Shown: positions 17,586 to 27,077, counted from the stretch's first letter. The stretch: 64,000 bases of DNA from Devosia ginsengisoli (GCF_007859655.1 NZ_CP042304.1:868001-932000), one strand, 5' to 3'. Notes: generated from the sequence alone by a model not told the origin. Numbers and translations: made by a program.

Positions 17586-17597
17586 AACTGAACAAGC

Positions 17598-17622
17598 CCG
17601 GCGCTCCCTTGTGGGGCGCCGG
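17598..17622 (+). promoter_or_regulatory. Stem-loop after aapJ
   Basis: CCGGCGC-T-CCC and GGG-GCGCCGG pair into a 10-bp stem with one bulged base and a short loop, followed by ATGCTTTTGTT. Located between the binding-protein stop and aapQ, it may be a leaky terminator or an mRNA stabiliser. Confidence 0.55.
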
Positions 17623-17696
17623 ATGCTTTTGTTCCGTCGTCCACCCTCGCGGGGTGGCGCGTGGAACGGCCGTCATGGCCTGGGGACACCTATCAC

Positions 17697-18887
17697 ATGA
17701 CCACACTTGATACGGGGCCCGCTGCGGCCCCCAGGGTTTCGTTTTTCAACGATCCGGTAATCCGCGGCATCATCTACCAGGTCGTCGTTGCCGGCCTGCT
17801 GATTGCCTTCATCGTCTGGATCGTCGGCAACACCGCTGCCAACCTGGCTGCGCAGAACAAGACGACCGGTTTCGATTTCCTCTGGAAGACGGCCGGCTTC
17901 GACATCAGCTTCGCGCTGTTCCCCTGGTCGCGCGCCTCCTTCTATTGGGAAGCCTTCCTGGTCGGCATCACCAACACGCTGCTGGTCGCCTTTGTCGGCA
18001 TCATCTTTGCCACCATGCTGGGCTTCACCATCGGCATTGCGCGCCTTTCCAGCAATTTCATCGTGTCGCGCCTGGCCACGGTCTATGTCGAGACCATCCG
18101 CAACATTCCGCTGCTGCTGCAGCTGTTCTTCTGGTATTTCGCCGTGCTCAAGGCGATGCCCTCGGTGCGCGAGTCGATCCTTCTGCCCTTCGATTCCTTC
18201 ATCAACCAGCGTGGTATCTTCGTGCCGCGCCCCATGCCCGACGAGCAGTTCGGCTTCGTCTGGATCGGGGTGGCTCTGGCCATATTGGCCATCATCGCGC
18301 TGCGGTTCTGGGCAAAAAAGCGCCTCGAAACCACCGGCCGGCGCTTCCCGGTATTCCTGTCCTCGGTTGCCCTGCTGATCGTCCTGCCGGGCCTCGTCTG
18401 GTTTGCCAGCGGCGCCAGCGTCGCTTTCGAGCCGCCGGTGCTGGAGCGCTTCAACTTCAAGGGCGGCATCCAACTGCCCCCCGAATTCGTCGCCCTGCTG
18501 TTCGGCCTCTCCATCTATACGGCGTCCTTCATTGCCGAAACGGTTCGTGCCGGCATTCAGGCCGTCAACAAGGGGCAGACCGAGGCGGCCCAGTCGCTCG
18601 GCCTCAAGGAGGGTGACCGGCTGCGCCTGGTCATCGTGCCCCAGGCCATGCGGGTCATCATCCCGCCACTGACCAGCCAGTATCTCAACCTCACGAAGAA
18701 CTCCTCGCTCGGCGCCGCTATCGGCTATCCCGAGCTGGTCAACGTCTTCGCGGGGACGGCCCTGAACCAGACCGGCCGCGCCATCGAATGTATTGCGCTG
18801 ACCATGCTGGTCTATCTCATCTTCTCTCTCCTGACCTCGGTGATCATGAACTGGTACAATGCCCGCGTCAGCCTGGTGGAAAGGTAG
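17697..18887 (+). CDS. aapQ: Amino acid ABC transporter permease
   Basis: This 396-residue inner-membrane permease resembles AapQ/BztB, which are longer than usual polar amino acid permeases because of a large insertion in the first half. The HisM-type core includes ETIRNIPLLLQLFFWYF and the C-terminal EAA loop KGQTEAAQSLGLKEGDRLR. The ATG at 17697 follows TGGGGA at suitable distance; an in-frame start at 17661 is unlikely. It is followed after 8 nt by aapM, with which it forms the heterodimeric channel. Confidence 0.92.
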   Translation: MTTLDTGPAAAPRVSFFNDPVIRGIIYQVVVAGLLIAFIVWIVGNTAANLAAQNKTTGFDFLWKTAGFDISFALFPWSRASFYWEAFLVGITNTLLVAFVGIIFATMLGFTIGIARLSSNFIVSRLATVYVETIRNIPLLLQLFFWYFAVLKAMPSVRESILLPFDSFINQRGIFVPRPMPDEQFGFVWIGVALAILAIIALRFWAKKRLETTGRRFPVFLSSVALLIVLPGLVWFASGASVAFEPPVLERFNFKGGIQLPPEFVALLFGLSIYTASFIAETVRAGIQAVNKGQTEAAQSLGLKEGDRLRLVIVPQAMRVIIPPLTSQYLNLTKNSSLGAAIGYPELVNVFAGTALNQTGRAIECIALTMLVYLIFSLLTSVIMNWYNARVSLVER

Positions 18888-18895
18888 GAGCCGCC

Positions 18896-20023
18896 ATGAC
18901 CGACCTTGCATTCGTCCGCTCCGATCTGGTTGATGCCAAGCCGCCACCGCACCGCACCAGCGGCGCGTGGGCCTGGGCACAGAAGAACCTGTTCGCCACC
19001 CCGCTCGACACGCTTCTTACGGTGCTGGGCATCCTCTTCCTGCTCTGGGTAGTGCCACCGATCTACAATTTCTTCATCGGTCACGCCGTTGGTCCCAACG
19101 GCACCGTCGAAGAATGCCGCATGGAAACAGCCGGCGCCTGCTGGGCCTATATCAGCAGCGAGATGGAGTTCTTCATCTACGGCTTCTACGACATCCCCGA
19201 ACACTGGCGTCCCAATATCGTCTTCGCCCTGGGCGCGCTGCTGTTCATTCCGCTGTTGATGCCCAAAGTGCCGTTCAAGCGCACCAATGCGGTGCTCTTC
19301 CTCTTCGTCTACCCCATCGTCAGCTATTACCTGCTGGCTGGCGGCGTCTTCGGCCTCAAGCCGATGCCGACCGAAAAGTGGGGCGGCCTGCTGGTCACCC
19401 TGATCATTTCGGTGGTGGGCATCACTTTGTCCTTCCCCATCGGCATCGTCCTGGCGCTCGGGCGCCAGTCCAAGATGCCTGTCATCAAGACGTTGTGTAT
19501 CGGCTTCATCGAGCTGGTGCGCGCCGTGCCGTTGATCAGCGTGCTGTTCATGGCCTCGATCATGCTGCCGCTGTTCATGCCCCAGGGCATGACCATCGAC
19601 AAATTGCTGCGTGCTCTGGTGGGCGTCACCCTCTTCACCTCTGCCTATATGGCCGAAGTGGTGCGCGGTGGCCTCCAGGCCATTCCACGCGGGCAATATG
19701 AAGCCGGTGCCTCGCTTGGCCTGGGCTACTGGCAGAGGATGTATTTCATCATCCTGCCCCAGGCGCTCAAGCACGTGATCCCCGGCATCGTGAACAGCTT
19801 CATCGCGCTCTTCAAGGATACGTCGCTTGTCTACATCGTAGGCATGAAAGACCTGCTCGAAGCGGTGAAGACCAAGAACGACACCGCGCTCGAATGGCAG
19901 TCCGCCAATACGGCCACCACCGGCTATCTGTTTGCCGCCATGGTGTTCTGGGTCTTCTGCTTCGGCATGTCGCGCTATTCCATCTTCATGGAGCGCCGTC
20001 TCAATACTGGCTACAAGAGGTAG
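18896..20023 (+). CDS. aapM: Amino acid ABC transporter permease
   Basis: This 375-residue permease resembles AapM/BztC. The N-terminal third contains extra membrane segments and a periplasmic stretch with cysteines ([14 protein letters not shown]), and the HisM-type core has [16 protein letters not shown] and an EAA loop [18 protein letters not shown]. The start at 18896 follows TAGGAG. An in-frame codon at 18788 lies inside aapQ and is rejected. It couples with AapQ and is followed after 4 nt by the ATPase gene. Confidence 0.92.
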   Translation: MTDLAFVRSDLVDAKPPPHRTSGAWAWAQKNLFATPLDTLLTVLGILFLLWVVPPIYNFFIGHAVGPNGTVEECRMETAGACWAYISSEMEFFIYGFYDIPEHWRPNIVFALGALLFIPLLMPKVPFKRTNAVLFLFVYPIVSYYLLAGGVFGLKPMPTEKWGGLLVTLIISVVGITLSFPIGIVLALGRQSKMPVIKTLCIGFIELVRAVPLISVLFMASIMLPLFMPQGMTIDKLLRALVGVTLFTSAYMAEVVRGGLQAIPRGQYEAGASLGLGYWQRMYFIILPQALKHVIPGIVNSFIALFKDTSLVYIVGMKDLLEAVKTKNDTALEWQSANTATTGYLFAAMVFWVFCFGMSRYSIFMERRLNTGYKR

Positions 20024-20027
20024 TTCA

Positions 20028-20828
20028 ATGTCTCAGGTTTCCGAAACTACCGTGGATCGCCCGGTCGACACATCTCACATGCAGGTGTCCTCGACCAATG
20101 TGGCCATCGAGGTCATCGGCATGCACAAATGGTATGCCGACTTCCATGTGCTGCGTGACATCAACCTCAAGGTGATGGAGGGCGAGCGTATCGTCATCGC
20201 CGGGCCCTCGGGCTCCGGCAAGTCGACGCTCATCCGCTGCATCAACCGGCTGGAGGAGCATCAGGAAGGCCAGATCATCGTCAACGGGACGGAACTCACT
20301 GCCGACCTCAAGCGCATCGACGAGGTGCGCCGCGAAGTGGGCATGGTGTTCCAGCACTTCAACCTGTTTCCCCATCTCACCATTCTGCAGAACCTGACTT
20401 TGGCCCCCATCTGGGTGCGCGGCATTCCCAAGGCCGAGGCCGAGGATACGGCGATGCATTATCTTGAGCGGGTCAAGATTCCCGAACAGGCCCTGAAGTT
20501 CCCGGGCCAGCTCTCGGGTGGCCAGCAGCAGCGCGTGGCCATCGCCCGCTCGCTCTGCATGCAGCCGCGCATCATGCTGTTCGATGAGCCGACGTCCGCC
20601 CTCGACCCCGAAATGGTCAAGGAAGTGCTCGAAGTGATGATCTCGCTGGCTGAAGACGGCATGACCATGATCTGCGTGACCCACGAAATGGGCTTTGCCC
20701 GCCAGGTGGCCAATCGCGTCATCTTCATGGATCAGGGCCAGATTATCGAGCAGAACGAGCCCGAGGCCTTCTTCTCGAACCCGCAGCACGAACGCACCAA
20801 GCTCTTCCTCAGCCAGATCCTTCACTGA
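20028..20828 (+). CDS. aapP: Amino acid ABC transporter ATP-binding protein
   Basis: This 266-residue ATPase of the polar amino acid class has Walker [11 protein letters not shown]-loop [12 protein letters not shown], signature LSGGQQQR, Walker [17 protein letters not shown] and switch CVTHEMGFA. It energises the AapQM channel. The ATG at 20028 is preferred since AGAGG lies just upstream, and it starts 4 nt after the aapM stop. The first 24 residues before the domain are an unconserved extension. A binding-protein paralogue follows 110 bp downstream. Confidence 0.93.
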   Translation: MSQVSETTVDRPVDTSHMQVSSTNVAIEVIGMHKWYADFHVLRDINLKVMEGERIVIAGPSGSGKSTLIRCINRLEEHQEGQIIVNGTELTADLKRIDEVRREVGMVFQHFNLFPHLTILQNLTLAPIWVRGIPKAEAEDTAMHYLERVKIPEQALKFPGQLSGGQQQRVAIARSLCMQPRIMLFDEPTSALDPEMVKEVLEVMISLAEDGMTMICVTHEMGFARQVANRVIFMDQGQIIEQNEPEAFFSNPQHERTKLFLSQILH

Positions 20829-20938
20829 GGCCCAATCCCGGATTGCCCGTGCATAATGCACAGGGCAATCCGTTGCCCGGCTTGACCGCATCCCTCCGCC
20901 TGCCAATATGTTGGTGAAAGGCAAGGAAAGCCGCCGGT

Positions 20939-21970
20939 TTGACCAGATTTTTCAAGCGATTGCTGTCTTTGGCGGCGGGCTTTGCCTGCCTGCTGACGCT
21001 CGCCATCGCCCCGGCAAGCGCGCAAACCTTGGACCTGGTGCGCGAGCGCGGCTTTCTCATCTGCGGCGCCACCAATGCCTTGCCCGGCTTTGCCCAGCAG
21101 GATGCGCAGGGCCGCTGGTCGGGCTTTGACGTCGATCTCTGCCGCGGCATTGCCGCTGCCATTTTCGGCGATCCGGAAAAGATCGAGTTCCGCGCTTTGC
21201 GAGGCGAAACCCGCTTCGCGCCGCTGCAGACCGGCAGGGTGGACGTGCTGACCCGCAACGGCCCCTGGACCGAGCGCCGTGATACCCTCTATGGCGCCGC
21301 CTATGTCGGCACCGCCTTCTTCGATGGACAGGCTTTCCTCGTCCCGCAATCGCTCGGCGCCGTCTCGGCTTTCGAGCTCGACGATGTCAGCGTCTGCGTC
21401 ATCGATGGTGGCGAGGAACTGGAGCGTATCCAGGAATTCTTCTTCGCCAACCAGGCCAGCTATACCGAAGTGCCCTACGAAGATGTCGCCGACCTGGCCG
21501 TCGCCTACCAGGCCGGCCTCTGCCAGGCCGTATCAGCGTCCGGCCGCCAGCTCCAGGCCATCCGCCGCGCGCTGCCCGATCCTTCCGCCCATCGCATCCT
21601 GCCCGAGCGCATCTCCAAGGAACTGCTTGGCCCGGTGGTTCGCGAGGGCGATCCGCAATGGTTCAACATCGTCCGGTGGACGCTCTACACCCTGATCAAT
21701 GCCGAGGAAGTTGGCATCACCCAGGCCAATGTCGATTCCCTGCTCGCCGCCCGCACCCCCGCCGTGCGCCGCATCCTCGGCGTGGAGGGTGATTTCGGCA
21801 CCCCGCTCGGCCTCGCCCCGTCCTTCATGGCCAATGTGCTGCGAGCCGTCGGCAATTACGGCGAACTCTACGACCGCCATTTCGGCCCCCAGACCGGCGC
21901 CGCCCTGCTGCGCGGCCAGAACGGCCTCTGGACCAATGGCGGCCAACTCTACGCCCCGCCGGTGCGCTAG
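20939..21970 (+). CDS. AapJ-like substrate-binding protein paralogue without its own permease
   Basis: This 343-residue exported protein is a clear paralogue of aapJ, sharing the LLGVEGDFGTPLGL-type C-terminal block (ILGVEGDFGTPLGL here) and a signal peptide ending PASA. It begins with TTG at 20939; AAGGAAAG lies about 9 nt upstream. The ligand loops have diverged: SRTTTWTMSRD becomes TRNGPWTERRD, and ESGTTTELN becomes IDGGEELERI. It probably delivers a different ligand to the same AapQMP channel or serves as a sensor. No permease or ATPase follows. Confidence 0.85.
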   Translation: MTRFFKRLLSLAAGFACLLTLAIAPASAQTLDLVRERGFLICGATNALPGFAQQDAQGRWSGFDVDLCRGIAAAIFGDPEKIEFRALRGETRFAPLQTGRVDVLTRNGPWTERRDTLYGAAYVGTAFFDGQAFLVPQSLGAVSAFELDDVSVCVIDGGEELERIQEFFFANQASYTEVPYEDVADLAVAYQAGLCQAVSASGRQLQAIRRALPDPSAHRILPERISKELLGPVVREGDPQWFNIVRWTLYTLINAEEVGITQANVDSLLAARTPAVRRILGVEGDFGTPLGLAPSFMANVLRAVGNYGELYDRHFGPQTGAALLRGQNGLWTNGGQLYAPPVR

Positions 21971-22008
21971 CCGCAGGGAAACGGGTAGGACCGGTTCACC
22001 CAACGGCC

Positions 22009-22092
22009 GTCACCCTCGGGCTTGACCAGAGGGCACTTCACTTATCGAACGCTCCGCAAGCACAGGGCCCTCGGGTCAAGCCCGAGGGTGAC
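22009..22092. repeat. 84-bp palindromic repeat, family B (copy 1)
   Basis: Perfect 18-bp terminal inverted repeats, GTCACCCTCGGGCTTGAC at 22009-22026 and its complement at 22075-22092, enclose 48 bp. A second 84-bp copy in the opposite orientation lies at 41789-41872. This copy separates the AapJ paralogue from the convergent alaX. Confidence 0.9.
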
Positions 22093-22136
22093 CATCCGGG
22101 GTGAAGAACGGGCGGTGTTCCAATAATCGGCGGAAT

Positions 22137-22852
22137 CTACTCCGCAAAAACCACGCTTACCCGCCGGTTCTGCTTGCCCTTTTTCTCGATCTTCCCCAAG
22201 GCAAGCTTGCCGATTTCCTGCGTATTTCTCACATGCGTCCCGCCACAGGGCTGCAGGTCCACGTCCCCGATGCGGATCAGCCGCACGCGCCCCTGGCCCA
22301 TGGGCGGCTTCACATTCATCGTCTTGATCAGGTTAGGATTGGCAGCCATTTCCGCATCGGTGATCCATTCCTGCGTCACCGCGTGATTGCCTTCGACTAA
22401 TTCATTGAGCGCCGCCTCCAGCGCCGGCAGGTCCTCGGGCACCTCCGGCATGTCGAAATCCAGCCGCCCCTTGTCCTCGCCCACGGAGCCACCGGTCACC
22501 GCAAACGGAAATACCACCGACAGCAAATGCAGCGCCGTATGCATCCGCATCAGCCGATAGCGCCGCTCCCAGCCGATAGCGGCCGTCACCGCTTCACCCA
22601 CGGCCACCGTGCCTTGCCCTTCCGCCGGCACATGCACGATCCGCGTCTTGTCGCCTTCCGGATGCACCGCGGTGGCAATTGCCATCACCGACCCATCCGC
22701 TTGAGTGATCGTCCCGGCATCCCCGGCTGCCCGCCCGAAGCGGCATAGAACACCGTCCGGTCGAGCACGATGCCGCCATCCTCCGTCACAGCGACCACCT
22801 TGGTCGGGGTCGATTGCAGATAGCTGTCGCCGCGAAACAGGAATTCGGTCAT
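22137..22852 (-). pseudogene. alaX: Alanyl-tRNA editing protein AlaX, frameshifted
   Basis: The gene begins with ATG at 22850-22852 (MTEFLFRGDSYLQSTPTKVV) and reads to ASGGQPG. There the frame breaks at a run of four C on the plus strand (22721-22724). One more G in the gene would continue as DAGTITQADGSVMAIATAV into the long downstream frame. That frame holds the editing-site metal motifs, HTALH and CGGTH. Restored, the protein has about 238 residues, normal for AlaX, which removes Ser/Gly from mischarged tRNA-Ala. The break is either a real mutation or a homopolymer sequencing error. It lies 13 bp after the cardiolipin synthase gene, in the same operon. Confidence 0.85.
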
Positions 22853-22865
22853 GGCAGGAAAAATC

Positions 22866-24317
22866 TCAGAGCAGGGGGGAGAGCAGCTTGGCGGCCTGGG
22901 TCAGGAAACGCATCCACATCGAGCGCCCCCGGACCTCGTTCAGGTCGACCTGCCGGCAGAGCTTGAAATCCTCCGCCAGCATGGCCTCGACATTATCGAT
23001 CGTATGCTGGTCGGCAAACCACAGCGTGATCTCGAAATTGATGGCAAAGGACCGGTTGTCGAAATTGACGCTGCCGATGGAGGCGATCTGGTCGTCCATC
23101 AGCACCACCTTCTGGTGCAGGAACCCGTCCTGATAGCGATAGATCGACACCCCATGCTCGATCATCGCATCGGCATGCGCAATGCTGGCCAGCCACACCA
23201 GCTTGTGGTCTGGCTCATTGGGCAGCATCACCCGCACATCGACGCCCCGCAGCTTCGCCGCATACAGCGCCGTGCGGATATCGGTATCCGGCACGAAATA
23301 GGGGCTGACGATCCACACCCGCTCCCGCGCCCGACCGATAATATCGGTAAAGGCAATGGCGCATTCTTCCAGCTTGTCCGCCGGCCCGCTCCCCATCACC
23401 AGCACGGACTGGTCGCCCGGCGTAGCTACCGTCTCGGGCGGCGTAGCCGGCAACACTTCCCCGGTCGCCCATTCCCAATCCTCGCGGAACAGCAGCGCGC
23501 AGCCCAAAGCCGCCGGTCCTGAAACCCGCACATGCGTGTCGCGCCAGCGCCCGAAGCGCGGGTCGTCGCCGAGATATTCCACGCCCACATTATGCCCGCC
23601 CACCCAGGCATGCTCGCCATCCACCACCACGATCTTGCGATGGTTGCGATAGTTGATCCGGGTCGGCCCGTAGAAACGCAGGAATTTGTGCCGCTGGTTG
23701 AACCCAGCCACCTTGATCCCCGCCTTGCGCAATTCGGCGCGATAGCGCTTGGGCATGCCAGTGCTGCCGATATCGTCATAAAGCAGGAAGACCTTCACCC
23801 CGGCATTGGCCCGCTCGATCAGCCGCTCCGCCAGCTCCTGGCCCAGCGCATCGTCCCGCACGATGTAGAACTGCACCAGCAGGTAGTCCTTCGCCTTCTC
23901 GATGCCGGCAAAGATCGAGTCGAACGTCGCTCGTCCATCCACCAGCAATTCCACGTCATTGCCGTTGAGAAACGGCACTTCCGACACCTTCACCTGCACC
24001 GGCCACTTATGGCTGGTTTCCCGGTCGATCAGCGCCAGGTCCTTGGCCCGCAGCGGGCGCGCGGCGCGGCCATTGCGAATGCGGTCGGTGGCATAATCGT
24101 CAAACGCCTTCCAGCCGAACAGCAGGTAGAGAAAAACCGTGGGCAGCGGCAGCAGCGCCAGCGCCAGGATCCACGCAATGGACCCCTGCGACGTCCGCGA
24201 ATTCATGATCTCGCGCACCGCGCACACAAAGGCCAGCACATAAACCGCAGCCATGATCGCGGCCACGACATGAAACTCTGCCAGAAGCGTAGCCAGAAAA
24301 TACTCGATACCGATCAA
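22866..24317 (-). CDS. cls: Cardiolipin synthase
   Basis: This 483-residue phospholipase D superfamily enzyme condenses two phosphatidylglycerol molecules to cardiolipin and glycerol at the inner membrane. Two N-terminal transmembrane helices are followed by two HKD motifs: HRKIVVVDGEHAWVGGHN and HQKVVLMDDQIASIGSVN. The TTG at 24317 (LIGIEYFLATLL) gives the usual length for bacterial Cls. The frame is open further upstream to 24467, but that part has no similarity. It is the upstream partner of alaX. Confidence 0.92.
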   Translation of the reverse strand: MIGIEYFLATLLAEFHVVAAIMAAVYVLAFVCAVREIMNSRTSQGSIAWILALALLPLPTVFLYLLFGWKAFDDYATDRIRNGRAARPLRAKDLALIDRETSHKWPVQVKVSEVPFLNGNDVELLVDGRATFDSIFAGIEKAKDYLLVQFYIVRDDALGQELAERLIERANAGVKVFLLYDDIGSTGMPKRYRAELRKAGIKVAGFNQRHKFLRFYGPTRINYRNHRKIVVVDGEHAWVGGHNVGVEYLGDDPRFGRWRDTHVRVSGPAALGCALLFREDWEWATGEVLPATPPETVATPGDQSVLVMGSGPADKLEECAIAFTDIIGRARERVWIVSPYFVPDTDIRTALYAAKLRGVDVRVMLPNEPDHKLVWLASIAHADAMIEHGVSIYRYQDGFLHQKVVLMDDQIASIGSVNFDNRSFAINFEITLWFADQHTIDNVEAMLAEDFKLCRQVDLNEVRGRSMWMRFLTQAAKLLSPLL

Positions 24318-24561
24318 AGCACCGCCCCGGAGTCGTGAGGGCGCCACTCTATCAGCGTGGCATGATTGAACAATGCCGGCCGTTGACAACATCATCGCGC
24401 GGCGTAGTCTCACTTTGTGCCTGTGCAGCCGGCCGCTCGCGCCCCCGACAGGGGAGGGTGAATGCACGATAGTCCTGCTGGTTTGATCCCGATGTCAGGG
24501 CAAGCCGTCAGTAATGCGAGCGCTGACTTCGACGTCCTTGCCCATGTGAGAGGTTCAAACC

Positions 24562-25266
24562 ATGCACAACTTCATGGACGCAAAACTCATGGCCAAGCTC
24601 CTGCGGCAGGGGCTGGCCGACCGCCAGATAGACCTCAGCCACAGCGAATGCCTCGAACTGGTCGCGCGCCAGTTCGGTGTCGCCAACTGGAACATCCTGA
24701 GCGCCCGGATCGAGGCAGAGGATAAAGAGCCGGCTCCGCTGCCCGCCGGTTGGTTCCTCAGCGGCAAGAGCCCTGCATTCTATCATGCTGGGCTGGACCC
24801 CGACCGACCGGGAACTGTTCTCATCATGCATCGCGACGAGCTTGCCGGGCAGATCCGCGGCGACGACTTCTGCACCGTCATGCAGAGCGCCGATGCGACC
24901 TCATTCCGCGGCAAACGCCTGCGGTTGTCCGGCGACCTGCGGACCGACGAAGTTTCGACGGGAGCAACGCTTTGGTTCCGCGTCGACGGGCCCAAGGGCA
25001 CCATCCAGTTCGACAATCTGGAGTTCCGCACCCAGGACGGGCCGCTCAAGGGCAACTGCGACTGGACCGAACGCAGTGTCGTATTCGACATTCCCGCTGA
25101 GGCAACAAGTCTGCACTACGGCTTCTACCTCAAGGGTCTCGGCAAGGTCTGGTCCCGTCGCTTCGCGCTGGACACGGTCGATGCGGCAACGCCTGTGAGT
25201 GCCAATCGGGGTGGCATTCTCCCGGGCCCGACCAATCTCGACTTCCGCCAGCCGCCCACCAACTAA
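24562..25266 (+). CDS. Two-part protein with an N-terminal glyoxalase-superfamily-associated helical region
   Basis: This protein has 234 residues and no signal peptide. Residues 1-50 (DAKLMAKLLRQGLADRQIDL, then SHSECLELVARQFGVANWNI) match the helical segment found at the N-terminus of some glyoxalase-superfamily proteins. The remainder, from about residue 65, is rich in beta strands (LRLSGDLRTDEV, ATLWFRVDG, SVVFDIPAEATSLHYGFYLK) and looks like a jelly-roll or carbohydrate-binding sandwich, not a VOC glyoxalase fold. GAGAGG lies 9 nt before the ATG. I do not recognise a function. Confidence 0.6.
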   Translation: MHNFMDAKLMAKLLRQGLADRQIDLSHSECLELVARQFGVANWNILSARIEAEDKEPAPLPAGWFLSGKSPAFYHAGLDPDRPGTVLIMHRDELAGQIRGDDFCTVMQSADATSFRGKRLRLSGDLRTDEVSTGATLWFRVDGPKGTIQFDNLEFRTQDGPLKGNCDWTERSVVFDIPAEATSLHYGFYLKGLGKVWSRRFALDTVDAATPVSANRGGILPGPTNLDFRQPPTN

Positions 25267-25277
25267 CGGCAAGCACC

Positions 25278-25307
25278 AGCGATCACCTGGCCGACTGGGT
25301 GATCGCT
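25278..25307. terminator. Stem-loop between convergent genes
   Basis: AGCGATCACC and GGTGATCGCT form a perfect 10-bp stem with a 10-nt loop, located between the stop at 25266 and the cysK stop at 25306. No U-tract follows on either strand, so its terminator strength is uncertain. Confidence 0.5.
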
Positions 25308-26349
25308 ACTCCGCCTCGATCACACTGGAAATATCGATCGGCGTCCGCCCTTCGAGCCACCCCGGCACCGGCAGGCCCTTGCCATGCAGGAATTCCGGAT
25401 TGAAGATCTTGCTGGCATAGCGGTTGCCATAGTCGCACAGCACGGTGACGATGGTCTTGCCCGGCCCCAGGTCGCGCGCCATGCGCACCGCGCCGGCGAT
25501 GTTGATCGCGCTCGATCCGCCCAGGCACAGGCCCTCATGTTCGAGCAGGTCGAAAATGTAGGGCAGGGCCTCTGCGTCGGAAATCTGGTAGGGATTGTCG
25601 ATCGTCAGCCCCTCCAGGTTCGCCGTGATACGCCCCTGGCCGATGCCCTCGGTAATCGAATTGCCCGAGGATTTCAGCTCCCCATTGGCGTAGAAATTGT
25701 AGAGCGCCGCGCCCTCAGGGTCGGCCAGTCCGATCTTCACATCCTTGCTGCGCGCCCGCAGCGCCTCGGCCACGCCCGCCAGCGTGCCGCCCGAGCCCAC
25801 GGCGCAGATGAAGCCGTCGATACGCCCGCCCGTCTGCTGCCAGATTTCCGGCCCCGTCGTCTCCACATGCGCGCGCCTGTTGGCGACATTGTCGAATTGG
25901 TTGGCCCAGATGGCGCCGCCAGGCAGCTCCCTGTTGAGCTTTTCGGCCAGGCGTCCGGAAATCTTGATGTAATTATTGGGGTTCTTGTAGGGCTTGGCCG
26001 GAACCTCGATCAGCTCGGCGCCATACAGCCGCAGCGCGTCCTTCTTTTCCTGGCTCTGCGTCTCGGGGATCACGATCACCGACTTGAAGCCCAGCGAATT
26101 GGCCACCAGCGTCAGCCCGATGCCGGTATTGCCCGCCGTACCCTCGACAATGGTGCCGCCCGGCTTGAGCGCGCCCGATTGCACCGCATCATGGATGATG
26201 AACAGGGCCGCCCGGTCCTTCACAGACTGGCCCGGATTGAGGAATTCAGCCTTGCCCCAGATCTCGCAACCGGTGAGCTGGGACACCCGGTTGAGACGGA
26301 TCAGCGGCGTGTTGCCGATGGCGGAAATCAGGTCTAGGTGCTTGGACAT
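25306..26349 (-). CDS. cysK: Cysteine synthase A-like PLP enzyme
   Basis: This 347-residue beta-family PLP enzyme is expected to make cysteine from O-acetylserine and sulfide. The PLP lysine is in LNPGQSVKDRAA near residue 45, and the cofactor phosphate loop is VGSGGTLAGV. The substrate loop reads EGTAGNTGIG rather than the EPTSGNTGIG of classical CysK. With a length about 30 residues above the norm, this points to the variant subgroup often annotated cysteine synthase A in Alphaproteobacteria. Specificity for a different O-acylated donor remains possible. Confidence 0.8.
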   Translation of the reverse strand: MSKHLDLISAIGNTPLIRLNRVSQLTGCEIWGKAEFLNPGQSVKDRAALFIIHDAVQSGALKPGGTIVEGTAGNTGIGLTLVANSLGFKSVIVIPETQSQEKKDALRLYGAELIEVPAKPYKNPNNYIKISGRLAEKLNRELPGGAIWANQFDNVANRRAHVETTGPEIWQQTGGRIDGFICAVGSGGTLAGVAEALRARSKDVKIGLADPEGAALYNFYANGELKSSGNSITEGIGQGRITANLEGLTIDNPYQISDAEALPYIFDLLEHEGLCLGGSSAINIAGAVRMARDLGPGKTIVTVLCDYGNRYASKIFNPEFLHGKGLPVPGWLEGRTPIDISSVIEAE

Positions 26350-26512
26350 GGATCAATCTGGCAGGTCGATGAAAGACTTATGCTAGGTGTGAGCCCGTCC
26401 TCCGGCAAGCCTTAACCGCCTCATCCGGCAAGGCTTTTCGCCACGCTCCGGCGCCGCGCAACGTCCGTGCGCCAATGGCTCGCCCACGCAATATCATTCC
26501 TGCCTTCACCGG

Positions 26513-26589
26513 GTCATTCCCGCGAAAGCGGGAACCTCCGTTATGTGGACTGTCCTGCCAACCGAGGCTCCCGCTTTCGCGGGAATGAC
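26513..26589. repeat. 77-bp palindromic repeat, family E
   Basis: Terminal 26-bp arms starting GTCATTCCCGCGAAAGCGGG (26513-26538) and their complement (26564-26589) differ at one position. The core CCCGCGAAAGCGGG can also fold by itself. The element lies between cysK (whose promoter must be nearby) and the stop of the SRPBCC gene. The same GC-rich core appears in the terminator at 57893. Confidence 0.85.
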
Positions 26590-26618
26590 ATTGGTAATGG
26601 TCCACGGGTCGCCCGGGA

Positions 26619-27077
26619 CTATTCCATCACCTCGGCCAGATGCTCCAGCGCCGCGCTCCACGCTTCCATCGAAAAGATGCGCGATTCCGGGTCGGCATGG
26701 GCCAGCCCGCGTTCGGTCAGCGTCACGCGGGTCTGCTCGTCGCCAATGGCCTTGAAGGCGATTTCGAGCACGAAGATCAATTCTTCTGCATCATCGCCTT
26801 CGCCATCCTTGTGGACCCAGCTCATGACCAGCTTTTCGTTCTCGACGAATTGCAGGATTTCTCCGCTCACGACATGGTCTTCGGGGTCCTCGTCGTCGCC
26901 AAAGGTGGTGAATGTGTATTCGCCGCCCTCGAAGGCATCGAGTTCGGCCTCGTCGGCCTGCCATTGCTCGATCAGTGCCGGGTCGGTCCAGGCCGCGAAC
27001 ACGTCATCGATATGGGCGTCGATGGTCCGCGTCAGGGTGATCTGGCTTTCGCCGTCCGTTTCCATGCCATTGCTCAT
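26619..27077 (-). CDS. SRPBCC (AHSA1-like) domain protein
   Basis: This 152-residue protein has the START/SRPBCC fold of the AHSA1 subfamily: LTRTIDAHIDDVFAAWTDPA opens the domain, followed by an acidic stretch (FGDDEDPEDHV) and a closing amphipathic helix (MEAWSAALEHLAEVM). Such proteins bind hydrophobic ligands; individual functions are rarely known. The ATG at 27077 overlaps the TGA of the upstream MFS gene (ATGA), with AAGAGG 6 nt before it, so translation is probably coupled. The linkage to an exporter suggests a ligand-related role, but this is inference. Confidence 0.82.
   Translation of the reverse strand: MSNGMETDGESQITLTRTIDAHIDDVFAAWTDPALIEQWQADEAELDAFEGGEYTFTTFGDDEDPEDHVVSGEILQFVENEKLVMSWVHKDGEGDDAEELIFVLEIAFKAIGDEQTRVTLTERGLAHADPESRIFSMEAWSAALEHLAEVME

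Noticed and set aside
26378..26605. A 75-codon minus frame between the SRPBCC gene and cysK
   Set aside because: Most of it is translated palindromic repeat (family E); no ribosome-binding site or similarity is visible.
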